DNA of 64,000 nt from Lewinellaceae bacterium (GCA_016708875.1 JADJFA010000008.1:62001-126000); one strand, 5' to 3'. Counted from the first letter of the stretch, positions 41,870 to 50,651 are shown. Program-made: numbers and translations. Notes: a model not told the origin generated them from the sequence alone.

Positions 41870-42858
41870 TTACTCTACCATCAAATTGCAGCCGCGCATT
41901 TCGGCAACATCCATACGGCCCAGCACCTCAAAACTTCCGTCGGAGAAAACGCGCCCAATATCCTCCGTTTGAATAAAACTACAGGTGTCCAGGTTGGCGA
42001 GATCAATGATATTGAGCACACCTGTTCGCCCATAGGATACAGGACAAAATGGATCATTGAGTTCGTTGGCAAACACCCGCATCGTCTTCGTCGGGCGAAA
42101 CCTCGAATCTCCAAGCGCATAAGCCTGGGAGAAAAGTTCGGTCATCCCGTATTCGGAATGCACTTCGTTCACACCAAACGCGTCTTTCAAGGTTTCGTGC
42201 AATTCGGTGCGCGTAAGTTCTCGTCGCCGGCCCTTCATGCCTCCAGTTTCCATTATTGTCACACCATTCAAATCCATTGGGCATCGCTCGGCAAAATCGA
42301 GCAAGGCAAAACTCACGCCCAGCAAAAGTATTTTGCAATCTTTTGATTTGCAGGAACTTAGCGCAGCTTTCAACTTGCCAAAATCATTCAAAAAAAACCC
42401 GCTTTCTTCGTACTGGGAGTTTTGGATAAAATAATCGGCCATCGCCACCAAGGAAGAGCCGCCACGTTCCAAGTATGAAGGCAGTAATGCCAAAATGGCC
42501 CATTCGGAAGGTTCGCCGTAATATTGGGCAAATCCTTCGCTGGCATTTTTCAAGTAAAAATCGAGTTGGCGCACCAAATGACGGGATGGCGTTTGGCCAG
42601 AAGTTCCGCTGCTATTGAACTCAGTTTCGGCCTCCCAAATGCACGTTTGAACCCGGTGGGTTTTAAAAAAGGAAATGGGGAGGAAGGGGCGTTGGATGTT
42701 TGGATGACTTTGGAATGTCCGAGCAATCCTAAATATTTGGAGTAGACCGAATTGTGCACAGATTGATAGGCAAAAACGGCTTCGGCAGTGGCCTCGAAGC
42801 TGGCTTCAGTAAGGTTTGCCAGCATTGGCAATAAATCAGCCCTGCCAGGAGTTTGCAT
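41870..42858 (-). CDS. LuxE-like acyl-protein synthetase family protein, one frameshift
   Basis: After adding one base at 42692-42693 the gene codes about 330 residues of the LuxE (acyl-protein synthetase/AMP-forming) family: YSKYLGLLGHSKVIQTSKRPFLPISFFKTHRV (joined across the break), the SSGTSGQTPSRH adenylate motif, LLLGVSFALLDF, TGGMKGRRRELTR and SEYGMTELFSQAY. LuxE enzymes activate fatty acids as acyl-AMP; here there is no luxCD neighbourhood, so its substrate is unknown. The usual companion genes (acyl-CoA reductase) are not present. Starts at ATG 42858; divergent from the lipoprotein gene, with TAATTTTG upstream. Confidence 0.78.
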
Positions 42859-42885
42859 CTTCCAAAAAAAGCCCAACTTTTGGGG

Positions 42886-42893
42886 CAAAATTA
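42886..42893 (-). promoter_or_regulatory. -7 promoter element for the LuxE-like gene
   Basis: Minus-strand TAATTTTG (TAnnTTTG), 27 bases before ATG 42858, inside the 41-base divergent spacer. Confidence 0.4.
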
Positions 42894-42899
42894 GTTGCT

Positions 42900-43403
42900 A
42901 TGAAAAAATTGTTCCCGTTTGCCATTGTCGCACTGTTCTTCGCATTTCAATACTGCGTTCAACCGCCAGATTATCCATTAGAGCCTGTGATTGAGTATGT
43001 AGGTTTGTCCAAAAACTTAATGCAACAGGGTACGGGCAATGAGGACTTTCTATTTGTTACGTTTTCTTTTACCGACGGTGACGACGACCTGGGCTATCCA
43101 GAAACCGACCCCACTGCCAGTGTTTTTATCCGAGATTCTCGTGATTCGTTTGCAAAGCCTCCCTTACAACTGCCGTATGTAGAACCTCAGGGCGCTGGAA
43201 ATGGCATTTCCGGGGAAATAACGATAAAACTCCCTACGGTCTGTTGTATATACATTGAAAATGGCATCCCATCTGCGTGCGAAGACGTGCCGGTTACGAT
43301 GGCGTTCGACACTTTTCATTATTTCATAAAAATCCGGGACCGAGCCGGCCACGAAAGCAACGAAATCAAAACGGAGGCAATTACACTGAAGTGTCAGCAA
43401 TAG
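42900..43403 (+). CDS. Lipoprotein of unknown function
   Basis: 167 residues from ATG 42900, with a lipobox in FFAFQYC. The body has a conserved FVTFSFTDGDDDLGYPE loop (calcium-like DxDxDD pattern) and closes with FDTFHYFIKIRDRAGHESNEI, typical of small beta-sandwich lipoproteins of Bacteroidota with no assigned role. Its stop overlaps the convergent rsmD end by 23 bases. Confidence 0.65.
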   Translation: MKKLFPFAIVALFFAFQYCVQPPDYPLEPVIEYVGLSKNLMQQGTGNEDFLFVTFSFTDGDDDLGYPETDPTASVFIRDSRDSFAKPPLQLPYVEPQGAGNGISGEITIKLPTVCCIYIENGIPSACEDVPVTMAFDTFHYFIKIRDRAGHESNEIKTEAITLKCQQ

Positions 43404-43944
43404 TTGCTGGTTTGAAAAAACTAAAAATCGTCTTGCCGTAGTTCCGCACATCTGAAAGATTTGGATGTTTCGAGAAGTCGTGATGCGGATTGTGTTCCAT
43501 TACAAAAAGCCCATCAGGCAGCAGCAGATTTTTCTCCAAAATCAGGTCTGGTAAGGTATCAATCGTTGGCAGCGTATAAGGCGGCCCGGCGAAAATATAG
43601 TCCCATTGTCCGGTGGCATTTTCGATAAAGCGAAACACGTCCATCTGGAAGATTTTTATTTGCGTTTCGATGCCAAGTTTTTGAACGGTTTGGCGAACAA
43701 ATTTTACTGCTTCTGGGAATTTGTCCACATACGTCACGTCTTCGCAGCCCCTAGAGACAAACTCGTAGGAGTGACTTCCAGTGCCTCCAAATAGGTCGAG
43801 CACCCGGGAATTCTCAAAATCCATCACATTGTTCAGGATGTTGAACAACGCCTCTTTGGCTTGGTCCATCGTAGGGCGAGTTGGCCACTTGTCGGCGGGC
43901 GGATCAAAGCGTCGGCCTCTAAATTTTCCTCCAATTATTCTCAT
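43381..43944 (-). CDS. rsmD: 16S rRNA (guanine(966)-N(2))-methyltransferase
   Basis: 187 residues from ATG 43944. The N-terminal MRIIGGKFRGRRF, RPTMDQAKEALFNIL and VLDLFGGTGSHSYEF blocks are diagnostic; the catalytic (D/N)PPY motif reads AGPPY, with glycine at the acid position, which I believe is frequent in Bacteroidota RsmD. It methylates G966 of 16S rRNA. It lies 62 bases downstream of DUF3822, a known gene neighbour in this phylum. Confidence 0.85.
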   Translation of the reverse strand: MRIIGGKFRGRRFDPPADKWPTRPTMDQAKEALFNILNNVMDFENSRVLDLFGGTGSHSYEFVSRGCEDVTYVDKFPEAVKFVRQTVQKLGIETQIKIFQMDVFRFIENATGQWDYIFAGPPYTLPTIDTLPDLILEKNLLLPDGLFVMEHNPHHDFSKHPNLSDVRNYGKTIFSFFKPATIADTSV

Positions 43945-44006
43945 GTCAATTGCTCTAATCGTTTTTAGGGTAATTTTCCAATTCAAACAGCATTCCGAAC
44001 ACATGT

Positions 44007-44840
44007 TTACATCGTAACAAGGTCAAACCAATAATGTGATGGCAATTTTTTGGCCTCGTCAGGCACATGAACCCCGTCAGGCAAGGGAGGAAAGCGCATC
44101 GGGCGAACGTAGCGTAGCAACAATCGAAAGATATCGGAATCTTCTAGCAATGTTCCACTCAATGAAAGCGGGATTTCCAGTGGGCTTAACTCAAATTGCT
44201 TGTAGGCAAGCAAAATGTAATAAAGCAGATCGGCAGGTTTTGCGAAATCGAACGCATTAAAAAAGACCAAATTTCTTCGCTCAAATACTGCTATCTGGAC
44301 CTTCTGGCCGCGTAAATTGGTGAATACTGCATAACCTTCTGCTGGCGCCAAACCCTGAAAAGCCCTTAAGAGTGGTGATGCATGGTGACGGATGTTTTCA
44401 TCAGGAAAATATTGCCCACAAAGATTTGCCAAGCCGATTTCTGATGCCCAAACAAGATAACAATCAAATTCATCTAGTTTTTCAAATCCGTAAGTGCGCT
44501 CCTCTCCTGTACGCAAAAGCAATTTGAAGTATTGCCCCAAATTTTCCTGGTCAAAAAGACGGCGTGGCACCAAGGTGGAAACGGGGCTGGACAGGGCGCA
44601 AACCTTTGAATCAAATGGCAAACCGAGCAGTTTCTCTGAGCCAAATATTCTACGTAATTCTGACTCAACGGATTGAAAACCTTGCTCTGTTCCAGAAATC
44701 TGCCAGGATTTCAAAGCCAGGATTTTGTTGTTATTTTTGACCAACAACGATACGCCTTGCAGCCCAACCACCATGCGCAATGCGCTGGAAGCTACCATTT
44801 GAGGAGTCAACAATTCGGATTGAAAAGAAAAAACGGGCAT
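44007..44840 (-). CDS. DUF3822 family protein (ASKHA-like fold)
   Basis: 277 residues from ATG 44840. The family is nearly confined to Bacteroidota and is almost always found next to rsmD, as here. Visible features are alternating strands (LRMVVGLQGVSLLVKNNNKILAL), a conserved LVPRRLFDQENLGQYF stretch, and a C-terminal LAYKQFELSPLEIPLSLSG block reminiscent of type IV pilus/ASKHA-type folds. A longer frame reaches 45002 but runs into the bactofilin gene. Function unknown. Confidence 0.72.
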   Translation of the reverse strand: MPVFSFQSELLTPQMVASSALRMVVGLQGVSLLVKNNNKILALKSWQISGTEQGFQSVESELRRIFGSEKLLGLPFDSKVCALSSPVSTLVPRRLFDQENLGQYFKLLLRTGEERTYGFEKLDEFDCYLVWASEIGLANLCGQYFPDENIRHHASPLLRAFQGLAPAEGYAVFTNLRGQKVQIAVFERRNLVFFNAFDFAKPADLLYYILLAYKQFELSPLEIPLSLSGTLLEDSDIFRLLLRYVRPMRFPPLPDGVHVPDEAKKLPSHYWFDLVTM

Positions 44841-44847
44841 TAAATAG

Positions 44848-44906
44848 AAGGCCGGAAACCCGAAACCAGCGGCAAAGATGCGCAACCGTTTCAAATTTCC
44901 GGCCTT
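44848..44906 (-). terminator. 11-bp hairpin with 37-base loop after bactofilin
   Basis: Arms 44848-44858 and 44896-44906 (AAGGCCGGAAA and its complement) pair perfectly. The loop is long, so termination strength is uncertain. Confidence 0.45.
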
Positions 44907-44931
44907 TTGTTGTCTTGGAACTACCTGAAAA

Positions 44932-45363
44932 TCAATCTTTCGTTGCTGCAGGCGTTGCGGGTGATGGTGATGGTGCTGCTGAGCCGATTCGGCAGGCGCC
45001 ATTGTACCGCGCGCCCTCGTCTACAACCATCGTTTTTGCAATAATATTGCCATCAATTATGGCTGAATCCATTAAATGCAGCGCTTCTTTCACTTGAATA
45101 TCACCTTTTATTTTGCCTTTGATGGTTGCGGTAAGCGCCACGATGTTGCCTTGCACATAACTGCCGTCGCCCATCACGAAACGTTTGTCCACTTTCACTT
45201 CTCCATGTATGGCGCCATCGAGACGGACATTTTCGCCGCAGGCAAATTTACCTTCAATCGTAGTGCCTTTGGCAATGACCGTGGTGGACGCGCTGTCTTT
45301 ATCACCAAGGGATGCAAGCGTCGAACTGCTTGATTTTGAATCTTTTGTACTTGAACCGAACAT
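44932..45363 (-). CDS. Bactofilin family cytoskeletal protein
   Basis: 143 residues; a polymer-forming beta-helix protein (DUF583) used as a cell-shape scaffold. The core shows the alternating VIAKGTTIEGKFACGENVRLDGAIHGEVKV / GDGSYVQGNIVALTATIKGKIKGDIQV pattern, with a Ser-rich N-terminus (about 25 residues) and an Ala/Pro-rich tail, as in most bactofilins. ATG 45363 gives the usual short disordered N-terminus. Confidence 0.9.
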   Translation of the reverse strand: MFGSSTKDSKSSSSTLASLGDKDSASTTVIAKGTTIEGKFACGENVRLDGAIHGEVKVDKRFVMGDGSYVQGNIVALTATIKGKIKGDIQVKEALHLMDSAIIDGNIIAKTMVVDEGARYNGACRIGSAAPSPSPATPAATKD

Positions 45364-45496
45364 GATCTTAATTGGTTTAACTGAATTGATAATTTTATTG
45401 CCTAAGGGCAATCATCTTGGATGAACAATTGGATTACAAAAATCGAAGGCACTTACACCTTACAAAGAATCGTGCCAAAAACATTGAATTCAACGC

Positions 45497-45504
45497 TACT
45501 TTTG
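45497..45504 (+). promoter_or_regulatory. -7 promoter element for tsaD
   Basis: TACTTTTG fits TAnnTTTG and ends 10 bases before ATG 45515. Confidence 0.5.
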
Positions 45505-45514
45505 CCGTCAAATT

Positions 45515-46528
45515 ATGCCTACCATACTTGCCATAGAATCTTCTTGTGACGACACCTCAGCTGCCATTGTGCGTGATGGCATTGTACTCTCCAATTGCGT
45601 GGCCAACCAGGAAGCACACCGACTGTATGGTGGGGTTGTGCCGGAAGTAGCCTCACGGGCGCATCAGTTGAATATTATTCCGGTGGTCGACCTTGCGCTT
45701 AAAAAAGCAAACGTAGCAAAAAAAGACATTAATGCCGTGGCGTTCACACGGGGGCCGGGTTTGCTGGGTTCGCTGCTGGTAGGCACCTCGTTTGCGAAGG
45801 CTTTTGCGCTGAGTTACAATCTGCCTCTAATAGAAGTAAACCACATGCAGGCGCACGTGTTGGCGCATTTTGCAGAAGATCCGAAACCCAAATTCCCATT
45901 TCTCTGCCTCACTGTGAGTGGAGGGCACACACAGATCGTGCTGGTGCGCGACTTTATGGACATGGAAATTCTTGGTCAAACCTTGGACGATGCAGCGGGT
46001 GAAGCGTTTGACAAATCGGGCAAACTGCTAGGCTTGGGCTACCCTGCGGGACCGCTTGTAGACAAATTAGCACGCGAAGGTCAAGCACGATTCCCTTTTC
46101 CTGAATCCGCTGTTCCAGGCTTGAATTTTAGTTTTAGTGGCTTGAAAACCAGCATTCTATATTTTTTAAAGAAAGAGGTTGCTGCCAATCCGAACTTCAT
46201 CGAGGAAAATTTGAATGATCTCTGTGCCTCGATCCAGGCGATCATTGTGAGCACACTGATGAAAAAACTTCGAAAGGCATCAAAGGAGACTGGTATCCGT
46301 GAAATCGCCATAGCGGGTGGCGTAAGTGCCAACTCAGGCCTTCGCAGCACACTTGAGGAATGGGGCAAGAAAGAAGGCTGGAACACATACATCCCTGCAT
46401 TTCAATATTGTACAGACAATGCCGGAATGATCGGAGTGACTGCCCATTACAAATTTTTGGCGGGTGATTTTTGCGAGCAGGATATTGCACCGTTTGCAGA
46501 TAAAGGTATCCTAATAAGCCAATTATAA
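45515..46528 (+). CDS. tsaD: tRNA N6-adenosine threonylcarbamoyltransferase
   Basis: 337 residues; transfers the threonylcarbamoyl group to A37 of ANN-decoding tRNAs. Signature sequences are present: AIESSCDDTSAAIV, ASRAHQLNIIPV, the metal-binding VNHMQAHVLAH, FLCLTVSGGHTQIV, DAAGEAFDKSGKLLGLGYP and IAGGVSANSGLR. Length and start are those of the bacterial family. A normally essential gene with an intact frame. Confidence 0.95.
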   Translation: MPTILAIESSCDDTSAAIVRDGIVLSNCVANQEAHRLYGGVVPEVASRAHQLNIIPVVDLALKKANVAKKDINAVAFTRGPGLLGSLLVGTSFAKAFALSYNLPLIEVNHMQAHVLAHFAEDPKPKFPFLCLTVSGGHTQIVLVRDFMDMEILGQTLDDAAGEAFDKSGKLLGLGYPAGPLVDKLAREGQARFPFPESAVPGLNFSFSGLKTSILYFLKKEVAANPNFIEENLNDLCASIQAIIVSTLMKKLRKASKETGIREIAIAGGVSANSGLRSTLEEWGKKEGWNTYIPAFQYCTDNAGMIGVTAHYKFLAGDFCEQDIAPFADKGILISQL

Positions 46529-46562
46529 AAGCTTGATTTTCAAATAGATAAAAAGAACTCCT

Positions 46563-46955
46563 GTGTTGAAAAATCTCTTCGCGCTTCTACTTATTCTTTC
46601 CCTCTTTTCCTGCGAACAACAACCTTATCAAATGGGAGAACGGCTCTACAAAACCCACTGCGCAAATTGCCACATGGATGGAGGGGAGGGATTGGGCGCG
46701 CTCATTCCGCCCTTGAAAGGTTCTGATTACCTGGCAGCCAATCGTGAGCGCCTTGCCTGCATGATCCGTTATGGGCTAAAGGATACTATCATGGTTAACG
46801 GTAAAGTTTATGCTGAACAAATGCTTGGCAACGACAAACTCAATGACATTCAAATCGCAAACGTGGTTAATTTTATACTGCATAGCTGGGGCAACAATCA
46901 ACCACCATTGACTTTTGAGGAGGTGACCAATGCGTTGGGGCAATGCGAAAATTAA
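46563..46955 (+). CDS. Small c-type cytochrome lipoprotein
   Basis: 130 residues starting at GTG 46563 (or TTG 46566). The leader ends in a lipobox (LFSC, C17), followed by heme-binding THCANCHMDGGEG (C33, C36, H37) and a distal methionine (AEQMLG). Homologous to small class I cytochromes that carry electrons to terminal oxidases or a secreted reductase. The C-terminal QCEN is unusual. It follows tsaD by 34 bases. Confidence 0.78.
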   Translation: MLKNLFALLLILSLFSCEQQPYQMGERLYKTHCANCHMDGGEGLGALIPPLKGSDYLAANRERLACMIRYGLKDTIMVNGKVYAEQMLGNDKLNDIQIANVVNFILHSWGNNQPPLTFEEVTNALGQCEN

Positions 46956-46978
46956 TGCAACATAAGCGCTATATATAC

Positions 46979-47034
46979 CAGAGGCGCTGAGACGCAGAGA
47001 ATTGATTTTAATCCTCTGCGTCTCAGCGCCTCTG
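46979..47034. repeat. 21-bp perfect inverted repeat
   Basis: Arms 46979-46999 and 47014-47034 are exact reverse complements around an AT-rich 14-base loop. The arm carries GAGGCGCTGAGACGCAGAG. It lies between convergent cytochrome and thiolase genes and may terminate both. Confidence 0.8.
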
Positions 47035-47066
47035 CGGTTTATTTTTGCTTGGAACTTAACGCTAAA

Positions 47067-48266
47067 TCAAACTCGCTCTATAACCACTGCATACCCCTGC
47101 CCTACCCCAATACACATCGTACAAAGTGCATATCGCTTGCCTGTTCGTTGCAATTCGCGCGCAGCAGAGAGGACAATGCGCGCCCCACTCATACCCAGTG
47201 GGTGGCCAAGCGCAATGGCTCCGCCGTTTGGGTTTAATCGGGCGTCGTTGTCGTCAATGCCGAGCGTACGTGTGCAGGCGAGCACTTGAGCAGCAAAGGC
47301 TTCGTTGAGTTCAAGCACATCCATTTGATCCAGTGAAAGCCCCGCTTTTTCCAGGGCATTACGTGAGGCTGTTACTGGACCTATGCCCATGATGCGCGGT
47401 TCAACACCGACAACCGCGGAACTAACGATACGAGCAATCGGTTTTAAACCATTGATTTTCAAGCCATTCTCAGAAGCAATAAGCAACGCTGCTGCACCGT
47501 CGTTCAATCCTGAAGCATTGCCTGCAGTCACCGATCCATCTTTTTTGAAGGCAGGTCTTAGTTTTGCCAAAACCTCCAAAGTGGTATCAGGTTTGATAAA
47601 TTCGTCATGCTCTAAGAGCATCGTTTCACTTTTCCCTTTGGGGACGGGAACAGCTGCAATTTCTTCAGCCAGGATGCCACCAATCCGAGCGCGGGTGGCT
47701 TTCTCTTGACTCCAAAATGCGAATTGGTCCTGATCTTCCCGGCTGATGGCATGTTGTTCCACCAGATTTTCCGCAGTCACGCCCATGGCGTCCGTACCAT
47801 ACATTTCCTGCATTTTTGGGTTGACAAATCGCCAGCCAAAACTTGAATCGAACATCTGGGCATCTGTACCAAAAGGCTTGCTGGTCTTGCTGATCACCCA
47901 TGGAGCGCGGGTCATTCCTTCCACTCCTCCTGCAATAAAAACATCTCCATCACCTGCGGCAACAGCGCGATGTGCATGGATGACGGCAGACATTCCGCTG
48001 GCGCAGAGCCGGTTGATGGTTTCGCCAGGAACCGTGATAGGTATCCCTGCAAGCAAAAGCGCCATTCGGGCAACGTTTCGATTGTCTTCGCCTGCCTGAT
48101 TGGCACAACCCAGGATCACGTCAGAAATAACCGCGGGGTCGAGGCCAGGATTTCGTTCCAGGAGTTTTTGAAGCACATGAGCCGCCAGGTCATCGGTGCG
48201 AACAGGAGCAAGCATGCCGCCAAAGTTTCCGATTGGGCTGCGGATGCCGTCAACGATATAGGCCAT
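47067..48266 (-). CDS. Acetyl-CoA C-acyltransferase (thiolase, 3-oxoadipyl-CoA thiolase-like)
   Basis: 399 residues. Catalytic residues: C88 in ETINRLCASGM, H355 in ALGHPLGMSGAR and C385 in CTMCIGVGQG. The NRLCASG signature is typical of the PcaF/PaaJ branch that cleaves 3-oxoadipyl-CoA, although beta-oxidation and acetoacetyl-CoA thiolases cannot be excluded. It starts 4 bases before the stop of the next minus-strand gene (spacing 3 bases), so both may be transcribed from upstream of 50302. No aromatic-degradation genes are adjacent. Confidence 0.9.
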   Translation of the reverse strand: MAYIVDGIRSPIGNFGGMLAPVRTDDLAAHVLQKLLERNPGLDPAVISDVILGCANQAGEDNRNVARMALLLAGIPITVPGETINRLCASGMSAVIHAHRAVAAGDGDVFIAGGVEGMTRAPWVISKTSKPFGTDAQMFDSSFGWRFVNPKMQEMYGTDAMGVTAENLVEQHAISREDQDQFAFWSQEKATRARIGGILAEEIAAVPVPKGKSETMLLEHDEFIKPDTTLEVLAKLRPAFKKDGSVTAGNASGLNDGAAALLIASENGLKINGLKPIARIVSSAVVGVEPRIMGIGPVTASRNALEKAGLSLDQMDVLELNEAFAAQVLACTRTLGIDDNDARLNPNGGAIALGHPLGMSGARIVLSAARELQRTGKRYALCTMCIGVGQGYAVVIERV

Positions 48267-48269
48267 ATA

Positions 48270-49301
48270 CTAGCTCTCAAAAAAAGTGTCATATTGATTT
48301 CCACCACGCTCTTCCTTGCTGGGCATTACATGAGGGGCGTTTAGGTCAAGGGTTTCGGCTGGACTGTTGGCCTTTGCGACAATTTTCTTTTTATCGCCAC
48401 CAAGCAGGAAGGAAACACCTTCTTTTTCCCATTTGTCGAGCATCGCAAGACCCTCCTCTTCAAATACGCCATTTTGAAGATCAATTCCGTCCATGAAGTT
48501 TTTGGACATGTCCATAAACCGCTCCATTTCTCCAACCTTTTGACCCACATCATCGGCCATGGCTTCAAGTGCCATGTCGTACATGTACTTTTTGTCGGAG
48601 TTGCCGCTTAGTATGTTCATTGCGGAACGCATAGCCGAATGACTGGCTTTGATCGCTTTATACTCTTGTTCCTTCACGATCACTTGGTCGCTTAGGTCTT
48701 CGAGCATGATTTCAGAATTCTCGTACATTTTAGTCAGCACACGGTAGAGGACTTCCATGCGCTTGTAGAGGTCTTCAAGTTTTACGTTGGAATCCTGTAG
48801 GCGGCCGGCTTTGCGGGCTTGCAAGACCATCAAGGCTTCGCGCCCAGTCTCCTTGGCTTTGCCCGCGAGATTAAGGTTGTTCTTGATGTTGGCATTGTTC
48901 TGCTTGATCATCTCGCCCAGTTTGTACATCTGGCCCTTGAGGTTGCTGATCTGACTGTTCATTTTGCCTAAACTGTCCTTCAAATCCTCGATGTAACTTT
49001 TGAGAATTCCAATCGGATCAATTTGTACAAAAACGCCTGTGATCGCCCGCATGATGGACTTGTAGATGTACCACACCAGGTTGCGCATTTTAGGGTCGAG
49101 CACCATGTAAACGACCGCTGCCAATGCCGCGAGCAGGCCTGCCAAATACAGCGTATTAGAAGCCAATGTAATCAGGGTCGGCAAGGCTTGATAAAGCAAA
49201 TAGCCGCCGCCAAGCAAAATAGCGGCCATAAATAATCCTCCGGTAAGGCCTTCGGGGCGTTCCCAAAAATTCTTGGGTTTCATAGGTTGCATGTCAGTCA
49301 T
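48270..49301 (-). CDS. Membrane-anchored coiled-coil protein (PspA-like helical body), unknown
   Basis: 343 residues: two or three hydrophobic segments near the N-terminus (about 20-38, 40-68: LFMAAILLGGGYLLYQALP, LYLAGLLAALAAVVYMVL), then a long alpha-helical coiled coil (about 95-260, for example DLKDSLGKMNSQISNLKGQMYKLGEMIKQNN) resembling PspA/IM30-type bodies, and an acidic C-terminal tail. No known family assigned. It is the third gene of a short operon with 49350 and 49616; the tail ends 3 bases before the thiolase start. Confidence 0.6.
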   Translation of the reverse strand: MTDMQPMKPKNFWERPEGLTGGLFMAAILLGGGYLLYQALPTLITLASNTLYLAGLLAALAAVVYMVLDPKMRNLVWYIYKSIMRAITGVFVQIDPIGILKSYIEDLKDSLGKMNSQISNLKGQMYKLGEMIKQNNANIKNNLNLAGKAKETGREALMVLQARKAGRLQDSNVKLEDLYKRMEVLYRVLTKMYENSEIMLEDLSDQVIVKEQEYKAIKASHSAMRSAMNILSGNSDKKYMYDMALEAMADDVGQKVGEMERFMDMSKNFMDGIDLQNGVFEEEGLAMLDKWEKEGVSFLLGGDKKKIVAKANSPAETLDLNAPHVMPSKEERGGNQYDTFFES

Positions 49302-49349
49302 ATCTCAGTTGTTGATTTTGTTTAGATGTGGATCTGGTGATCTGGGGGG

Positions 49350-49550
49350 TCAATTATTGTTGCGAAAAATGGTTCTGAAAAAAGATTGGACAATGTTACG
49401 GAAACGGGCGTTCAAAATGAACAAAACCACGAAAGCCAGCACAAAAAGCCCGAACAAGCTGATGAAAACTTGGAGTACCTTGAAAACAAGCCACAACACT
49501 ATCAAGCCTGCCAGGAAAACGAAAAATGGGTTTTTAAGCAAATCGTTCAT
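49350..49550 (-). CDS. Small membrane protein of 66 residues
   Basis: From ATG 49550: two hydrophobic helices (about 8-28, PFFVFLAGLIVLWLVFKVL, and about 30-48, LFGLFVLAFVVLFIL) and a basic asparagine-rich tail (RNIVQSFFRTIFRNNN). It sits between two coiled-coil genes on the same strand, so it probably forms part of the same membrane complex. Longer reading into the inverted repeat (up to 49619) is not supported. Confidence 0.55.
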   Translation of the reverse strand: MNDLLKNPFFVFLAGLIVLWLVFKVLQVFISLFGLFVLAFVVLFILNARFRNIVQSFFRTIFRNNN

Positions 49551-49561
49551 GCTGCGTTTAG

Positions 49562-49608
49562 GATATTGGGATATTGAGATATCGGGAATATCAAAATATC
49601 CCAATATC
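49562..49608. repeat. 14-bp inverted repeat built from the word GATATT
   Basis: Arms 49562-49575 (GATATTGGGATATT) and 49595-49608 pair perfectly, with more GATAT copies between. It fills the spacer between the small membrane gene and the coiled-coil gene. Confidence 0.7.
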
Positions 49609-49615
49609 TTGAATA

Positions 49616-50302
49616 TCATTTAAGGTGCTGTTGAATTTTTGCCATATCGTCTTGAATCTGAGCAACAACGCTGGCAAAAGTCGCTTCAAAATCAGCCTTG
49701 GTGGACTCGACTTTCACCGTGCTTTCGCTTATTTCCTTGCGGATTTGCTCGCTTCGGTGGCGGTTTTGTTCTATCTCCTGGGTAAGCTGTTTTATCTGTT
49801 CGGCTTTTTGGAGCATAGCCGCCTCGATATTTTTGGCTTCTTCCTCTCGATTGCCGATAAGTTTGGCTTTTTGTTGAGAATGAGCTTCAGCGAAGCGCGT
49901 TTGCTCTACGTTCAGCACTTCCAAATAATGCTTGGCTGATTCCACTAGTTTGGCAGAAGTAACGCCCATCGTTTGCGCCATGGCATAGGCCGATTGGAAT
50001 CGGGTCTGCTCATCCATGGGCATTTTGGCGAGGTTTTTTAGCGATTGCCGGAATTCAAAATAATCAAAGCCTTCCTGATTGTTTTTTTCCAAAGCCAAGG
50101 CAAGCACTTCCACGAATTTATCGCTTACAGAGCCACTTGCTGGGGCGCCAGCGGCGGTCTTTGTGCTGGAGGAATGGGATGGCTTTGATGGGGCTGAAGT
50201 CATTTCTGCCGGATGCTGGCTACCATCTTGGGCATTTTGCGTTTCTCCGCCTACTTCTTCTGTTATAAATACGGATTTGAATTTTTTTATGAATTCGCTC
50301 AT
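49616..50302 (-). CDS. Soluble coiled-coil protein, first gene of the 50302-48270 operon
   Basis: 228 residues from ATG 50302. The first 65 residues are Ser/Ala/Pro-rich and disordered; then a helical domain (70-150) with EFRQSLKNLAKMPMDEQTRFQSAYAMAQT, and a coiled coil (about 155-225, QLTQEIEQNRHRSEQIRKEI). A longer frame starts at 50395 but codes the inverted-repeat words (QSPIHQSPVHQS), so it is rejected. No family recognised. With the membrane protein at 49350 and the PspA-like protein at 48270 it forms an apparent membrane-maintenance operon. Confidence 0.6.
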   Translation of the reverse strand: MSEFIKKFKSVFITEEVGGETQNAQDGSQHPAEMTSAPSKPSHSSSTKTAAGAPASGSVSDKFVEVLALALEKNNQEGFDYFEFRQSLKNLAKMPMDEQTRFQSAYAMAQTMGVTSAKLVESAKHYLEVLNVEQTRFAEAHSQQKAKLIGNREEEAKNIEAAMLQKAEQIKQLTQEIEQNRHRSEQIRKEISESTVKVESTKADFEATFASVVAQIQDDMAKIQQHLK

Positions 50303-50304
50303 GG

Positions 50305-50432
50305 TGGATTGGTGAACTGGTGATTGGTGGATTGGTGATTGGGTAACTGGTGATTGGTGCTTGGTGAGTTGTTGATTTTCGGACTGCTGAACCAATCACT
50401 ATTTAACCAATCACTAATCACCAATCTCCCAT
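50305..50432. repeat. Imperfect inverted repeat built from tandem GGTGATT words
   Basis: The left side (about 50305-50375) has seven or more copies of GGTGATT/GGTGGATT variants; the right side (about 50390-50432) has their complement (AACCAATCACTA). The pairing is long but imperfect. It lies immediately upstream of the ATG at 50302. Confidence 0.65.
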
Positions 50433-50651
50433 CACGAACCACAAAGGTGGGTGGGCAAAAGTACGGCTAATTGGATTCGTCGGCGACTGTCCCGGAATTT
50501 CGGACAAAGAAAGTGTTTTGGGCAGACAAAAAGAAAATCAACTTACCTCGAATCCCGTCAGTCCTGGTACGTTGACAGAAAAAAAATTGAAATCAAGCCG
50601 CTTTGATTCAAAAATTACTTCATTTGTACCTGAAAATCAACACTGACCGAT

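Noticed and set aside
44841..45002. Longer DUF3822 frame with a His-rich N-terminus
   Set aside because: It runs into the bactofilin gene on the same strand; the His-rich part is the bactofilin 3' end in another frame.
50303..50395. N-terminal extension of the coiled-coil protein (QSPIHQSPVHQS repeats)
   Set aside because: It is the translation of the tandem GGTGATT words of the inverted repeat; ATG 50302 starts the conserved protein.
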